Source: Hippophae tibetana (taxonomy: Eukaryota > Streptophyta > Magnoliopsida > Rosales > Elaeagnaceae). From it: a stretch of DNA of 64,000 nt. The notes below the pieces were generated by a model. It was not told the origin of the DNA. It ran no database searches and saw nothing but the letters and a program-made list of their open reading frames with translations. The stretch's first letter is position 1. Each line of letters opens with the position of its first letter. Below are positions 1-13,016 of the stretch, in pieces. The stretch covers positions 4,115,001-4,179,000 of the forward strand of contig CM072809.1 in the NCBI GenBank assembly GCA_037013495.1, read 5' to 3'. The position numbers and the translations under genes were made by a program.

Positions 1-1560
1 CATCGTTGAAAAATATGGATGGTCCTCATATTAGCCTCATTGTGTGGGCCTACCCATTACCTGGTAGAGCATGTAGCCTTATAGTTTCGCATTCAGGTTG
101 TTTCTCAACTCCTTTACTATTGTTTCCCATGAGGTCACCCAAATACCCCCTAGATAAAAAAATATTATATTTATTTCTTTAGATGTCTGCAATCTCATGT
201 CTTATGGCCTATATCTTTGTGAAAGGCACACCACTTAGATGTGTCCCTAAGAAATTCCCTTATTTTTTATGGCCACTTGACATTTTGCTCATTCTTTATC
301 ATTATTGTAGCTTGAGCTAGACTCATTTTCAAAGGTGAACCTTTAAAAGGGGATAATGGCCTATCCCAAGGCCCCCTATTCATAAGCCATTGACCATTCA
401 CCTTGTGATTTGGAGCAAAATGTTTGTTTCTATTAATCATTTTGTTTTTGTTTGATATGTCTAGGCTTATTTTCCTCTTTTCCTTCTCTGGTACAGATTC
501 TATAGTAGCCTTACTATTGTTGTCCAATCCTAACTCCCTTTCTAAATTAACAAATTTTATCATCTCTTCATAAGCTTTTTCCATTGCTTGGGAAACTATT
601 TTGGTTAATTCTACGAATAAATCAGAATTCCTTAATAGACCTTATCTAAAAGCTTTTATTGCGATATAGTTAAGTCAGTTTATTATTTCTAGTTTTTCCT
701 CTCTGAATCTCCTAATGTATTCTTTAATATACTCTCTACTTCCCTAGGTGATCGAGAAAAAATGGTGAGATTCTTTCTTCGAAGGATTGTTTTAGGTATA
801 GTTGGTGGTGAACAACATAGCAAATTAACATAATGAGATTATGATATAAGGTACCAAGTTATTAAACCACTTTTGTGCACCATCGGATAGAGTGGTAACA
901 AACAGTTTGCACATCATGACATCTCTCTTGTCTTGAGTGAGCCTCACATAAGCCATAGTTGTCTTGAAATGTTGGACGTGAGTTATTGGATCCTTCATTC
1001 CTTGGTAGTTTAGACACTTAAGAGTACTAAACTTGGTTGGAGGCTCATTGTTCTCAATTTCTTCAAAGAAGGAGAAGATGCACAATGACATTGTAATATG
1101 CCTTGCTCTTGTCCTATCTTTTGTTAGCTTCTTTAAGGGTCTAGTCTTCTATTTGTTTCCTTTAATGCCTAGAAGTGTGCCTCTCAACTCTTTTGCTCGT
1201 ACACAATTTTTTCATTGTTGAGCCATATCGCATTGGGACAAAGTTTGCCCTCTGTTGCATCCTCAACCTGGATGGGCTCATTTACTATAAGAACTAGCCC
1301 AAATTCACCAACCAGATTAGTTGCTCGACCCATCAAAATGCCTCGGCCTGATTACGAGCACAATGCTATGTTTTCTTGTTAGGTCTCATCGTGCTCTCTT
1401 CTTAACTCGAGAAGTTGTCATGTCAAATCTTGATGAGGGTCGATCTTAGCTCAAGCCTTCTCATGGGCTGACAAGATACGGTCATGTGATGAAGGTTCTA
1501 TTTTGTTCGCTAGTCTCAATCTTTCCTCAACTCTCGTTCCTATTATGACGAATGTGAATC
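1..1560 (-). pseudogene. Degenerate Ty3/gypsy retrotransposon gag remnant
   Basis: Read on the minus strand, 1091-825 encodes a typical retrotransposon gag core: a DPITHVQHFKTTM-like start, then MMCKLFVTTLSDGAQKWFNNL, matching the family pattern 'DP..HL..F...M....C..F..TL.G.A..WF..L'. The downstream part (584-267) continues in the same reading frame after intervening stops and ends in a polar region with KVNGQWLMNRGP. Upstream (about 1560-1100) shows interrupted coding-like sequence such as QLLELRREHDE. No protease, reverse transcriptase or LTR is visible; the element would continue beyond the left edge. It is a dead copy with several stops. Family level is inferred from the gag pattern alone. 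Confidence 0.7.
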
Positions 1561-3047
1561 CTAGATAACACAATGTAGGGATTTTGATTATGAAATTTCT
1601 CTCTCAAAAATTGGGATGAATCCTTAAAAATAAGGGGTTATAAGCTAAGGTTTGACCTTCAAATCTTGAGTCCCATGGAGGATACGTCTTATATTTGTAT
1701 CGACTTTATAATGGCAAATAAAAAAATGAACAACTTGTATACAAAAATAGGAGCACTGTAAATCATATAAAACTAGCGATCATGAACTCTAAAGGATGCT
1801 AGGGAGTAATAGGTACATATAATGACAATTTGTGAGTTTCTAATGGTTGATCAACTCCATAACATTTAGGCACACTAACATTTACACATACCCACGAACA
1901 AATACAATAGCATGTTTTGAACTTATGTCTTTTTAATATTCACAATAAATATATATTATTACATCAAAATATAATTTTACTTTGTTGATAACATTTATAT
2001 TTTACATTTCAAATTAGATATTTTAATCTCATTAAATATTATTTTAAATAAGTATACACATTTTTACAATTAAAACCTATAATTATATGATACGAGTCAA
2101 TATTATCTTTAAAAAAATAAAAAATTATAACTTTCAAAATTATTTGTTAAATATTGATTTGATTCTAAATTTAAGAGAAAAACTATGTCATTAGTATTTC
2201 TCTTGAAGTCTTGTGTATTTAATTTTTTTCTAATTATTTAATGTAATAGTACATTTATTTTTAATTAAAAAAAGAGAGCATTTTGGGCAATTTGACAAAG
2301 TAACATTTGCACTAATCAATATCCTTATAATTGATTACAAGTTACAAGTGATATTATGAGTAACTTTAGATGTCAAGACATGAACCACGTTATAATTACC
2401 TTAATTGGGCAATAAACATAAGAAAATGTATTAGATTTCAAATTAATTTACTCATACAATATTTTCTTCCATCATAGGATATAACTTTTAATAGAAATAA
2501 TGAAATGAACTTCTTGTAAAGAATTATACTAGAATAACTGAAGTTCAACCACCATTATTTCAAAGGTGGTGTGCTCACTGCTCATCCATTGAGCCAAGAG
2601 ACATCCCAAACTTTATTGCTCAAAAGAAACGCTAGGGTGCAATTTTAAATTATTGCTCAAATTTTTATTAGAGAAAACATGTTCATTACTTAAAAATAAA
2701 TAAGGGACTTACATATTATGCATCAAAGATAAAAACTTGATGATAAAGTCTTTTTCATTTTCTTTCTCGGAGAACAGAATGTAAGCGTGTTCTTGGGCCC
2801 TTGAAAAAAAAAGAAATAATTCGTAAGGCTCATTTGAAAAATATGCGGCCCATTATGTGGCCCATCAATGTACATAAACCGACTCTTTTTCCCGCCATTG
2901 CCATATGTAGCATACATACAGTGCTTGGTCGCTTCCTTCCTTCAATTTCCATATAGTTCAAATTTTCAGATAGGACTCGTTGCTAATTCTCCTGAGATTC
3001 AACTGTGCATCAAGTTAATTGACACCTGAAATTCATCAACTAAACCA
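1561..3047. other. AT-rich intergenic region and PRD3 upstream region
   Basis: No convincing coding sequence. About 1900-2500 is strongly AT-rich with poly-A/T runs. The 2900-3047 stretch just before the PRD3 start is less AT-rich and presumably holds its promoter and 5' leader. I see no clear TATA box position that can be defended. Confidence 0.5.
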
Positions 3048-6000
3048 ATGAAATTGAAGATCAATAAGGCCTGTGACCTCAGTTCCATCTCCGTTCTTCC
3101 TCCTCAAGCGAGGTTCCATATTTTTTTCTTTTTCTAATTTGTTTCCTCATCGTTGCGTGCCTTTTCTTTTCTGAGAAAGTGTTTTCAAAACAAACGTTAT
3201 ATTCAAAATCAAAATCAAATGCTCATTGTTTCGGAAAATTCCTCCGCTTAATCGAGCTACATATAACACCTTTCTCTCTTACTTTCTTTTCTTTATCATG
3301 TAGTGAGAACGAATCGTACTTATCATATAGAGAAACGAATACGATTATTAGAAAAATGTAATTTGAAATTTAAGGCGGGCTGTTTAATTCAGGGATATTC
3401 AGTTGATCTTGATGGTTTTTGCTCTCGTTTTTTCATTCATCGGTGGATCTCATTTTGTCTTAGCAAAAAAAATATTTCGTACACCAATTTCATGTTGAAG
3501 TCCCACATCGACTGAGCGCTGGGTAGGCTATGGATTTCTTCATTTCATTACATCGACCAGTCTTGATTAGTCACATGCTGTATTGGATTTAAGAGATTTT
3601 TTGCATTTTGCTTCAGTTAATTTTTGAATCTTCATTTGTCATTGACTCAGTAATCTTATCAGTATGCGTGTCTGTAAAAGGAAAAATCCTATTGAAATCC
3701 ATATCAATTTTTAAAAATTTGGCTATCGTGAAAAATGTCGGCACGTTGCAATATTAGAGGGAAATAGGAACATATTCTAACATTTATATTCATTATCTAG
3801 TGCCATGAAAAATCCGGTTTTCAAATTGTTAGTTCTGTTCGTTTTATTATTATTCTTTAGCAAGACTGATTGTTTCGAATCATGAAGGCGACCAAATGCA
3901 ATATCTAACGGAACACAATTATCGCAACATCGATCCCAACCATCACAGCAATCATTTTCTCAAAGCATGTTTTCTCAGCTCTCGCAGAACTCTGTGGATG
4001 AGAATTTGACAAATGAGCAGGTGAGTTTTGATGCTTCTTTGACATAACAGCTGTTAATCCTTTCTATGGTTGGAACAGCATGTGGAAGTTAAGAACGAGG
4101 AAACAAAATCTCATGTCTTACATATTTTAGGAGTTTTTGTTCTCAAATAAACCAGCTCTTTGAGCCTCTTTCTGTTAGTTGGCTTTGTCATTTATTTTCC
4201 TAGTATCTGGATGGAGGAAATAAGCATTTCTGAATTATATTTTAAATGAAGGAACTTTTCTTAATTTGCAGCATTTATGTCAGATGTTGATTTTATCGGG
4301 TGATAGGGGTGTCATTTTTATTACAACTTTTGTTTGTAGAAACTCAATAGCCATTAACTATCATAATTGGCTCTTCTTCTATTGCTTATGTAACCTGTTT
4401 TCTGTATTTAGCAGTGTCATTATTACAATGTGAAGGATTTTAGAGTAGTGGCTCAAATTTATTGTACAGAATTGATTTGAAATTGTTTCTGGAAAGATTA
4501 ATTTCTCAAGATCAGCTATGATCATTTATATCTGAAACTCGTGATTATATCCACCTTGATTTAAATTGATTTTATATTAGCAAGCCCTAGATGTTGCTGT
4601 CATAATTGATTCACAGAAAAACGTGTTAGATCTTTTTAATACCTAAAAATTGAAGGGTGTAAGTTATTTTTACTATTCCTTCAAATTTTTCTTGCTGTAG
4701 TAAATGTATAAAAATTATGTTCTGAATCCTGATTAAAAATTCTTCTAATGTGCACCTTCCTTTATATTGTGGTTACAATAAGCTTTATGATAATAATGTC
4801 TAGATAAGTTTCTAAATCTAAATGGAAAAGAATTTTAGCTAGCTTTTTTATACCAGCATCACTTGTTACATGCATTTATTTTTGTAAGGGCAATCAGTTA
4901 TAGCTGAAAATTTAGAGTGCTTGTGTTTGCATTTTGTAGTTTCTTGATAGTAGTCTGTCATATTAGTCATAACTTCCTTCAGACTTTACAAACTTGAAAG
5001 TTTATTTCAATCCAAAATCATTTAAACTTGAGATTCTTTTTTTTATGTTGTACACTGTATTCTAAAATTTCTACCATGATTAGTCATATTTTATTGTGTG
5101 CTGCGAACCTACAGAAGATATATTTATTTGGGAATTTAGAAAATGGAAAGTGGAAACTATTTTCTCTATCTAGTTTCCATAAGAAACTTTTGCCTGGGAT
5201 AGATCATTTTGCCTCAGCAAGCTCATACATAAAACTCATTTTCTAATATATTACTACTGCTCGTTGTTGCATGAATATGGTCACAAGTGAAATAGATGTT
5301 TATTTAGTTATATTGCTTTAATAGATTTCTTTTTTAATATAGAAATAAACTGCAGTTACGAGGTCTACTTGTGCTTTTCTATGTCTCTTTCTGTATCTTT
5401 CTAGAGATTTTGTTCTCAAGAACGGGAGAACTCTATGAAAAGACTTTGTTTTCCTCCAAATAATCATTCACGGGAAGAGAGGCAAATGCTGATGTCAAGA
5501 TCGTCCACCAACCTAACGCGCAAATGGAATTCTGCTTCTCTTCCAGATCATAGATGTAAGTGTACTTAAGTTAGATCATATATAACAATTTTAACTTTTC
5601 AAGTCATATTAAAAGCAACTTTCAATTTTGTTTAGATCAATCAATATTTTTGACACACTTTGTAGTTAAGTTGTTAATGTTGTGGTGCTTTTTGTCAAAA
5701 ATTCAGAGGTTAAAATCCTATCCCAAAATTTTACACCTAAAATGGGTGTTTATCATTTGATTTAAAAAAAGAATTTAAAGTTTCAACTTTTGGGATTGGT
5801 TTGTGGTCCAAGTAGTACGATTTCTCACCCACCACCGTGAACCTAAATTCGAATCTTATCCGTGTAATGTTTCCTTATTAAAAAGGGAACTTTAGTGTCT
5901 TTTTTTTTTAAAAAAAAAAAAGGGAGTTAGATTAGAGAGAATCAATTTACCAAAAATAAGGATTTCAATTGAATTTTATTTGGAAACATCCATTTTCCAG

Positions 6001-9000
6001 GCCAGATTAGTGAAGAACTCGATCGCAGAATTGGAACAATGGAAACTTCGTTAAATAAGTTCGGAATGTTCATGGATTCTATTCAGAGTGATATTATGCA
6101 AGTAAACAGAGCAACTAAGGAAGTTTCACTTGAAAGTAAGCAGCATGCTTCCTAGAAACATAAAAATTAGGAGACAAAGCAAAATATGTGATCATTATAA
6201 CTTGTGATACTGCATTCATGTGAACGAGATTCGTGTATTCTTGTGATAATGTCCAATGAAAAATTTAAAGGAGCATTCACAGTTTCATTGCTAGTATTTT
6301 TTTTATGCAACTGATATGTCGTCATCATATTGTATTATACAGAAGACAAAAGCGTGAATCATGCTTCATCTTCGGTAAATAATAGGAACTAGTAGAATGA
6401 AGCATAATCAAGCTTTAATGGTGCTGATGGCTTGGTTTCAGTTTCAGCTGGGAATCATTTGAAGTATATGATCACCTTGGTCATGAAAACAATCTCATGC
6501 TGTTAAAAGGGCATACAGATATATTTTGATTAGCTTAGTAAAAGAAGAAGAATTTGGTAAAGCATGAAATCAATTCATTTCTGTAGCATATGTAATTATT
6601 GTAGAATTAACTAATATTAAGAAAAAAATCTCTATCAATTGAAACCCAGCGGAAGGAATACGTCAGAAGCTCCTGGTTCAAGATGACATGCTACAGCTAA
6701 TGGTAATAACTCCATATTTTGCCCTTAGTTATTTTTCAAGGTATCTGCTTATTTCTTCAAGCTTTCGTAAAACATCCTTTCTAAGTTATTGAGTTTCATA
6801 TGCTAGAACAAGGAACAAGATGGTATTAAAGCTAGCCTTGATGGGGGCTTCAGATCTATAGCAGAGCAAGTGAACCAGGATATACATCAACACAAGTTGA
6901 AGGAGATTTTCTTGGTGCTTTCAACTTTACCAGAGAAGATAGAAGCATCCATATTAAAATCACAAAGTGAACTGTATAACTCTAGCATGAAGCAAATGCA
7001 GGTCTATGTAAAGATCCAAGTGACAGATTAGGAGCACATGAAAAGCATTCATACAAATAAATTTTCTGATCACGATTTTTGTCTGATTCCTTTTTTTATC
7101 ATTTGACTACTTACAGACGATGGCCCACCCTGTGATCAACAGCCCAAAGGATCAACCCTCTATTCTTTCACCAAAGGTGCTTCATTTCTCGAATGGTCTC
7201 TATTTAATTTCCTTCAAGCATTAATTATGGAACAGATTACTTCCTGGCAAAGCAAAGGATAAGTGTAGTTCTTACGAAACAATTTTACTCCTGGAGATGC
7301 AGGATACAAGCTGTGGTGTCTTTCAACAAGGAAAACCCCATCCTAGTCAGAAGTATGTAAAATCTTACATTTGTTATTCTTCTGCTTAACAAAACAAGCT
7401 ACATTTCTTTCATATCCTAATCACGATCTTTCTTTATTTTGCATGATGGACTTATTTTCTAACTAAGTTTTCGCTTTCTGTGCCTCTGGATTCTGTTACG
7501 AGAGGAGTATGAGAGATTAAAAATAGGCTTTTTCTTTGTTTTAGTTCATCTGCTCTTCCAAAGGTGTGTGCTCAAGCAACTATTGCTCCAAAGATTGAAA
7601 CAGGAGGCTGGAAGGCTGTAAAAAAGGAAAAAGCTACTTTCACAAAGACAGTATCTGACAAAGTGCACAAACAAAAACGAGTTTCTTCCACTAAACAGGT
7701 AACATTCATTCCTTTTCACCGTTTCCTTATTTTCCCCTTGTCCGTTAGGGGACAGTATGCTTTTCAGCTTGAGAAATAGTTCTAGTATCAAGGCAAATAG
7801 CTTGGCATGATAATTAGTGCGTACAAAGCTACATCCTTTTAAATGCACTTTAAGAATAGTTTACGTTTTATCCTGGATTTTGCATGAAGAGATTTGTGGC
7901 TGTTCATTCTTGTTAACGACTATTTTTATGTGACATTCCTTGATGCAGGAAAGAGAATGCAGAATTATTATTGAGTCAGACGAGGATAGTGATGGAGGTT
8001 TCTCCTGCTTGCTGGAAGAGACTGCAGGTACTTTTAAGTATGATTAAATTTTTAATTACCTTGGCCTTGGAAATTTATGAGGGAAATATTACTCTTATAT
8101 AAAATCACATAGCATTTAGCAAAAAAAGAAAAAGATAAGTACGTAGCTTTCATGAGATTTTTTAAATGACTATAATTGAGTACTCCCTGCTAGCTTGCAA
8201 TATGGAGAGATGAGTTGGACACTGCAGAACGTAGATTTGCTTAGGAAAATATTTTAGCATAAGATAATTGCAACTAAACAGCATTGTAGTTTTTTCTTTC
8301 TTTTCATGAGTTGGGATTGGGCTAAAAAATGTGTTTAGCTTCAAAACATAATTGTGCCTGGGGATGCGGATTTTAATAATGGATAAATGAAATTATGGTT
8401 ATCCGTAATAATCCGAACATTTTTCTTTGAAAATAACCATAATCAATAAAACATTGATAAAAAATTGAGGATGGTTATTGTAATACTGAAAATATGATTA
8501 ACTAAAATCGAACATCTATTAATATTATTTTTTATATACATATAATTATATTATAAATATATTTTTAATAATAAAACATACTTTCGAATAATTAGATTAA
8601 ATTTTATTTATTTTTATTTTTATATTTTTTATTTTACTTAAAAATATGAATTAAATAGTTAAAAAATAAAAATTAATATTAATATTGTAAATAATGTAAT
8701 AGAGTAAGAATTATATTAATATTTAATTTTTTAAAATTAAATATATTTTTAAATAAATATTAAAAAATAAGAATAATACTTAAAATATAATAAAACTAAA
8801 ATTAGTTATGATTATTAACATAATCATCTCTTAATCGTACATTAAAAAGCTATTATCAATATTAATTGCATACCACATAATCCATTAAACTAAACAAATG
8901 ACAAACTACTAAGAGTGTTTGTATTTCTAGAATGTTTTGACCTATCTGAATACTACCATAGAAAGAGTCCAATTCGTTATAATTTCTTCTACTTTGCCTT

Positions 9001-9338
9001 GATCAGCCAAAGCACATTAAAGCGCATCTTTACGTAGTTTACCTTCTTTTTTTCCTTTTTCCTTTCTAAGCATGTAGTTTCGTTTAATTTCTCACCTTGG
9101 TCAAGTAGCTTATAATGAGAAGTAGCACAAGTCTAGTTATAGGTTATAACTTCATTATATTAACCAAAATTTTTTTTTATAACTTTGTTAGCTTTGATTT
9201 TAACTTTTCTTTCTAGGAGGAGTCTCGAGGAACTATTTCTCTGAAGATGTAAAGCAAGAGACAGATAGGATTCTGAGGAAAGCAAGAAAGCGAAAGAGAA
9301 AATGCCGTAAAGCTATAAAGCCTATAATCATAAGTTGA
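3048..9338 (+). CDS. PRD3: PRD3/PAIR1 homolog, meiotic double-strand-break formation protein
   Basis: Eleven coding exons, all phase-compatible: 3048-3112, 3888-4020, 5405-5555, 6001-6135, 6650-6702, 6807-7001, 7117-7176, 7303-7352, 7545-7698, 7949-8027, 9217-9338, giving 398 residues. Recognised from the N-terminus MKLKINKACDLSSISVLPPQ, the Gln/Ser-rich stretch that follows (SQPSQQSFSQ), the central predicted helical segment CQISEELDRRIGTMETSLNK and the acidic patch IIIESDEDSDGGFSC near the C-terminus, with a very basic tail (RKARKRKRKCRK). Rice PAIR1 and Arabidopsis PRD3 are slightly longer (about 450-490 aa). Known role: nuclear protein needed for SPO11-dependent meiotic breaks, considered the plant Mer2-like factor. 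The start is the first ATG of the conserved N-terminus. Exon 8 is the least certain, since its acceptor was chosen to keep phase. Intron 10 contains an AT-rich repeat and intron 3 a SINE-like insertion. Confidence 0.9.
3491..3540 (+). repeat. TRIM/LTR-start-like motif inside PRD3 intron 1
   Basis: The motif TGTTGAAGTCCCACATCGAC begins at 3492. It resembles the 5' end of plant TRIM LTRs ('TGTTARAAGTCCCACATCG') and also matches the plant snRNA upstream sequence element (RTCCCACATCG). No second LTR, primer-binding site or recognisable snRNA follows, so a decayed LTR fragment is the simplest reading. Confidence 0.35.
5795..5925 (+). repeat. Possible tRNA-derived SINE in PRD3 intron 3
   Basis: A box-A-like stretch (GTGGTCCAAGTAGTACG, about 5803-5819) is followed about 30 bases later by a box-B-like AATTCGAATCT (5846-5856), then a T/A-rich tail with long homopolymers (5900-5922). 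This arrangement is typical of tRNA-derived SINEs. No target-site duplication was established. Confidence 0.35.
8340..8900. repeat. AT-rich dispersed repeat in PRD3 intron 10
   Basis: This stretch is a non-coding AT-rich insertion between exons 10 and 11. Its part from about 8580 to 8800 is clearly similar, same order and orientation, to 28155-28350: shared runs include AATTAGATTAAATTTTATT near 8591, GTAAGAATTATATTAA near 8705 and TATTTTTAAATAAATATTAAA near the end. The flank at 8360-8420 contains alternating GGATAA/TTATCC words that could be terminal inverted repeats. Confidence 0.55.
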
Positions 9339-12130
9339 AGGTACACTTCGTGGTCCTACTCATCCCATTTTTTTTTGGGAACCGAAAGTTTTGTGATGTC
9401 CAAGTAATTATATTTCCAGTGTCTGGTTACTCTGTTAGAGTCGGAGGGATAGAATTGCTTTCTTGTTTCTTTTGATTGCATATAAATATGTTCTTTACCT
9501 CATAAAAAAATATTCTCAAGCCAAAAGAGAAAACCTCGTATGTATAAATCAGTTCGACCGAATCCCCAACAACAAAAGAAGATCAGGAAAGGGAGTCCTT
9601 GCGACTAATGATCACACAATTTATAGATCCCAACAACTCATAAAATATTATAGAGATACCAATGGTCACAATTTACGTTAAGTTAGTTTTATTTTACAAT
9701 ATTTTTCGATCCTATTCATGTCATTGTTCACAATTTTTTTTTTCTTTCCAATCTCCTCTTTCATATCAGACAACTTACAAATACCCATGTACACTTATAA
9801 CCATGGGCGGACTATTCATGGGTTGACCTATGCTAAAGCGCAGTCAAGAATTTAGTTAAAAAAATATTAATAAGCCCTTAGCACAGGAGAAGAAAATTTA
9901 ATAGACAATCTATTTTAAAAGGAAAAGACCTAAAAACAATTTCTTTTAAAGCTTATACCTTACACACATTTTGTTTAAATTAGATCAAATTTACAATATA
10001 ATTTACCACTTAATATAAAAAATTGTCTAAACGGGCTTAACACTTGCTTTTTCTTTCTTCTCCAACTTCTATTACTTTTATTTTATTTTTATTTTTTCTT
10101 CATCCCTCGTTGTATTTTATATTCTCTCCTTTTATTTTATATTTTAATTTTTCTTCAAACTCTTTGGGGGGTTTTTTCTTTTCTTTTTCATGTTAATATT
10201 TCTTTTTTTCCCTAGTTTTGTTTAATTTTTTGTTTTTAAAATTTTCAAAGTGTTTACTCTTATTTATTCTAATCAATTTATTTTTTTATACTTGTATGTA
10301 AAAGTACACACTAATTTTGCATCTAATTATGTTATTTAGTAAAAAAATGAAAAAATATAAAAATAACACCCTAAAATTTATAACAATAGAGATATCATGA
10401 TATAATTTGACGATCATTGATAGGAGTTTAATTGAATAGCATTCAATGGGTATAAATAATAATATTTTAATTTAAACTATATTTAATATGAAATGATATA
10501 ATAGATTTAATAATAAAAATGAATGAAGTTAATATAAGATAGTGATATATTTATATTTGATGTTAAGTTATTAGGACACCGATACCAATGGTGAAAAACT
10601 GTTTATATGTCTGATTTTTCGCTCAAATAATATTTTTTCTCAATTACTTTTTTTATGCTACTTTTCCTTTTTTTTTCTCTCAACTTTTCAAACTATAATG
10701 CATATTCGAAAACCATCATATATGTTATTTAATTACTAATCAATCTTTTATAATTAATGTTATTGAATTACTAATAGATATTTTATAATTAACAACGATC
10801 CTAACAAAATTCACAATTTCATATTAAATTATTTAATAAAAACATAAAAATTATCTCATAACTTTAATAAAAAAGTATTAAAGATCTCTCTTACTCACTC
10901 TTTTATTTAATATAACATGTTATATTAAATAAATTGCTAACGACAATTTTCAAACATATATAAAGATACATGAAATGAATTATTGGAGATGCCGATGGAA
11001 TATCAATAGGTCATACAATAACTCTATTGTTGATGGTGATCTATAGAGATTTTGTAAAATAATCTTATTTTTATTTTATTAAATTATATCGTAAAAATAT
11101 TTTAATATTTATAGATATAAAACTATAAATTTAAGTAGTTTATTAGTTTGAAAATTTTGATTTAAAAAGAAACAAGAAAAAAGCAAAACAAATTCTACGG
11201 AGCACTTTCTTATACATCAACTTGTCATATAATAAATGATGTGATAATCATCTATTATAATAATATAAATTATTTTTTTAATATATAATTATACGTTACA
11301 TTAATTATTATAAAATAGTAACTTATTAAAAAAAATTACTTTTATATTTTGTAAATATTCTTATATATAAGGCATATTTGACCCCTAAAGAGAAATATTA
11401 GTTTCATAAATATTTTTATTGGCTTTTACATTCATATTTTTTATATATTGTTATATATTATTATTATTTTAAAAATAAAAATATTTTTAAAAAAAAAATA
11501 TTGATATATGATACAATGTAAAAAATATGAATGTAAAAGTAAATAAAAAATTGTGTAGATATATATATATCAATGTCTTCCCAATTCGCACAAAATGGAA
11601 AGCTCAGTCTCGATCTCCTGGAGAAGCTTTTCTATTGCATTTATGTTTCGTTCCAAACCACCTCCAAAATTAGATAAATTGCAGAAACGGGATCGTGTTG
11701 TTTGTTGGTAGGTGGCCCCATTGGAGAGTTTTTCTAGAGAAAACAGCTTTTTAAAGCAATTTAAACGTATAATTCTTATTTTTAATTTCGCAATTCCTCT
11801 AACAATAAAACTACTTTATTCATACAAAAGTTTTTTTTTTGTTGTTGTTCACATGTGCTAATCAGATCACAATTTCACTTAAAATTCATACTTTTTCTCG
11901 TGAAACTTGTTTTATTTGCATTTCTATATCAAAATATATTTTTAATAATTTTAACATATAATTTAAATAAAATAAATGAATCTTACTTCATATAATTTAA
12001 ATAAAATGAATGAATCTTACTTTTAAATTATTAAAAAAACCACCAACTTATTTTATTGGAAAAAAATAATCTCAAAAGCTTGATAAATAAAACAGGGGGA
12101 CAAAAATGATAATTAAAATATGAATTTATA
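9339..12130. other. AT-rich intergenic region, no gene seen
   Basis: Immediately downstream is the PRD3 3' region. The remainder is AT-rich with poly-T tracts (for example 10060-10240). A short, less AT-rich island at about 11580-11740 contains a 38-codon open frame beginning MESSVSISWRSF, too short and unsupported to call. No RNA gene was recognised. Confidence 0.5.
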
Positions 12131-13016
12131 TTATGTTTGTTTGAAAGGAATGAAATAAAATGTAATCAGAATTGATTTTTTTTATCGTTGTATTTGGTTG
12201 GATTTAAAAATGGGAATAGAATGTAATAAATTCCTAAAGAAAAAAAAATTAAAAATCGATTCATAAAGGAGAACGAATTAGAATTTATTCTCCCACTTAA
12301 GGAATCACGATTTCATTTTCATCTTAATTTTTTTTTTCAATTTTATCTCAATCTTAAATATAATCCAAAATTCAAATTCAAAACCCAAAATCTTAAATCA
12401 TAAAACCTAAATCCCAAAATCTTAAACTATATTTAGAAAAATAATAATGTTAATCATAAACCTTAACCCACAAATATAACCTTAAACTCTAAACCCTAAA
12501 CCCCAAATCTCAAATCGTAAACCCCAAATCTCAAATCCTAAAATCCTAAACCATATTTAGAAAAATAATAATTTTAACTCTAAATCTTAACCCACGAAAT
12601 ATAACCCTAAACCTTAAATCTTAAATCCCAAATCCGGAAACCCTAAACCCTATTTAGAAAAATAATAATTTTAACCTTAAACTTTAACCCACAAATATAA
12701 CACTAAACCCTAAATCCTAAATCCTAAATCCCTAAACTCTAAACCCTAAATCCTAAATCTTAAACCTCAAAATCCTAAACTCTATTTAAAAAAAATTAAT
12801 AATGTATTTTATATAACGAAAAAATAATAATTAAATAATATTATTTAAAATTTACTGAATATAAAAGTATTAAAATAATATACAATGTTTTTTTTTATTT
12901 CATTTCAATTATAAATCAAACACTGTAATATTGATTTCTTCTTTGATTCCAATAGTCAAACCAAACAAAACTGTTTCATTTTCATTTCGATTTCATTTTG
13001 TGAACTAAACGTTACC
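12131..13016 (+). mobile_element. MITE-like palindromic element with telomere-like repeat core (copy 1)
   Basis: The left end (ATGTTTGTTTGAAAGGAATG) and the reverse complement of the right end (AAGGTAACGTTTAGTTCAC) are imperfect inverted repeats followed by shared AATGAAAT-type words. The core (12360-12790) is built of AAACCCTAAA/AAATCCTAAA words, a degenerate telomere-like tract, organised in blocks. The spacer TATTTAGAAAAATAATAAT recurs at about 12428, 12552, 12651 and 12782, giving periods of roughly 123, 98 and 131 bases. No coding capacity. A related copy in opposite orientation lies at 14008-14679. Confidence 0.55.

Noticed and set aside
3498-3600. U-snRNA or 7SL gene behind the TCCCACATCG element in PRD3 intron 1
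   Set aside because: No TATA at the required spacing and no recognisable snRNA or 7SL sequence follows.
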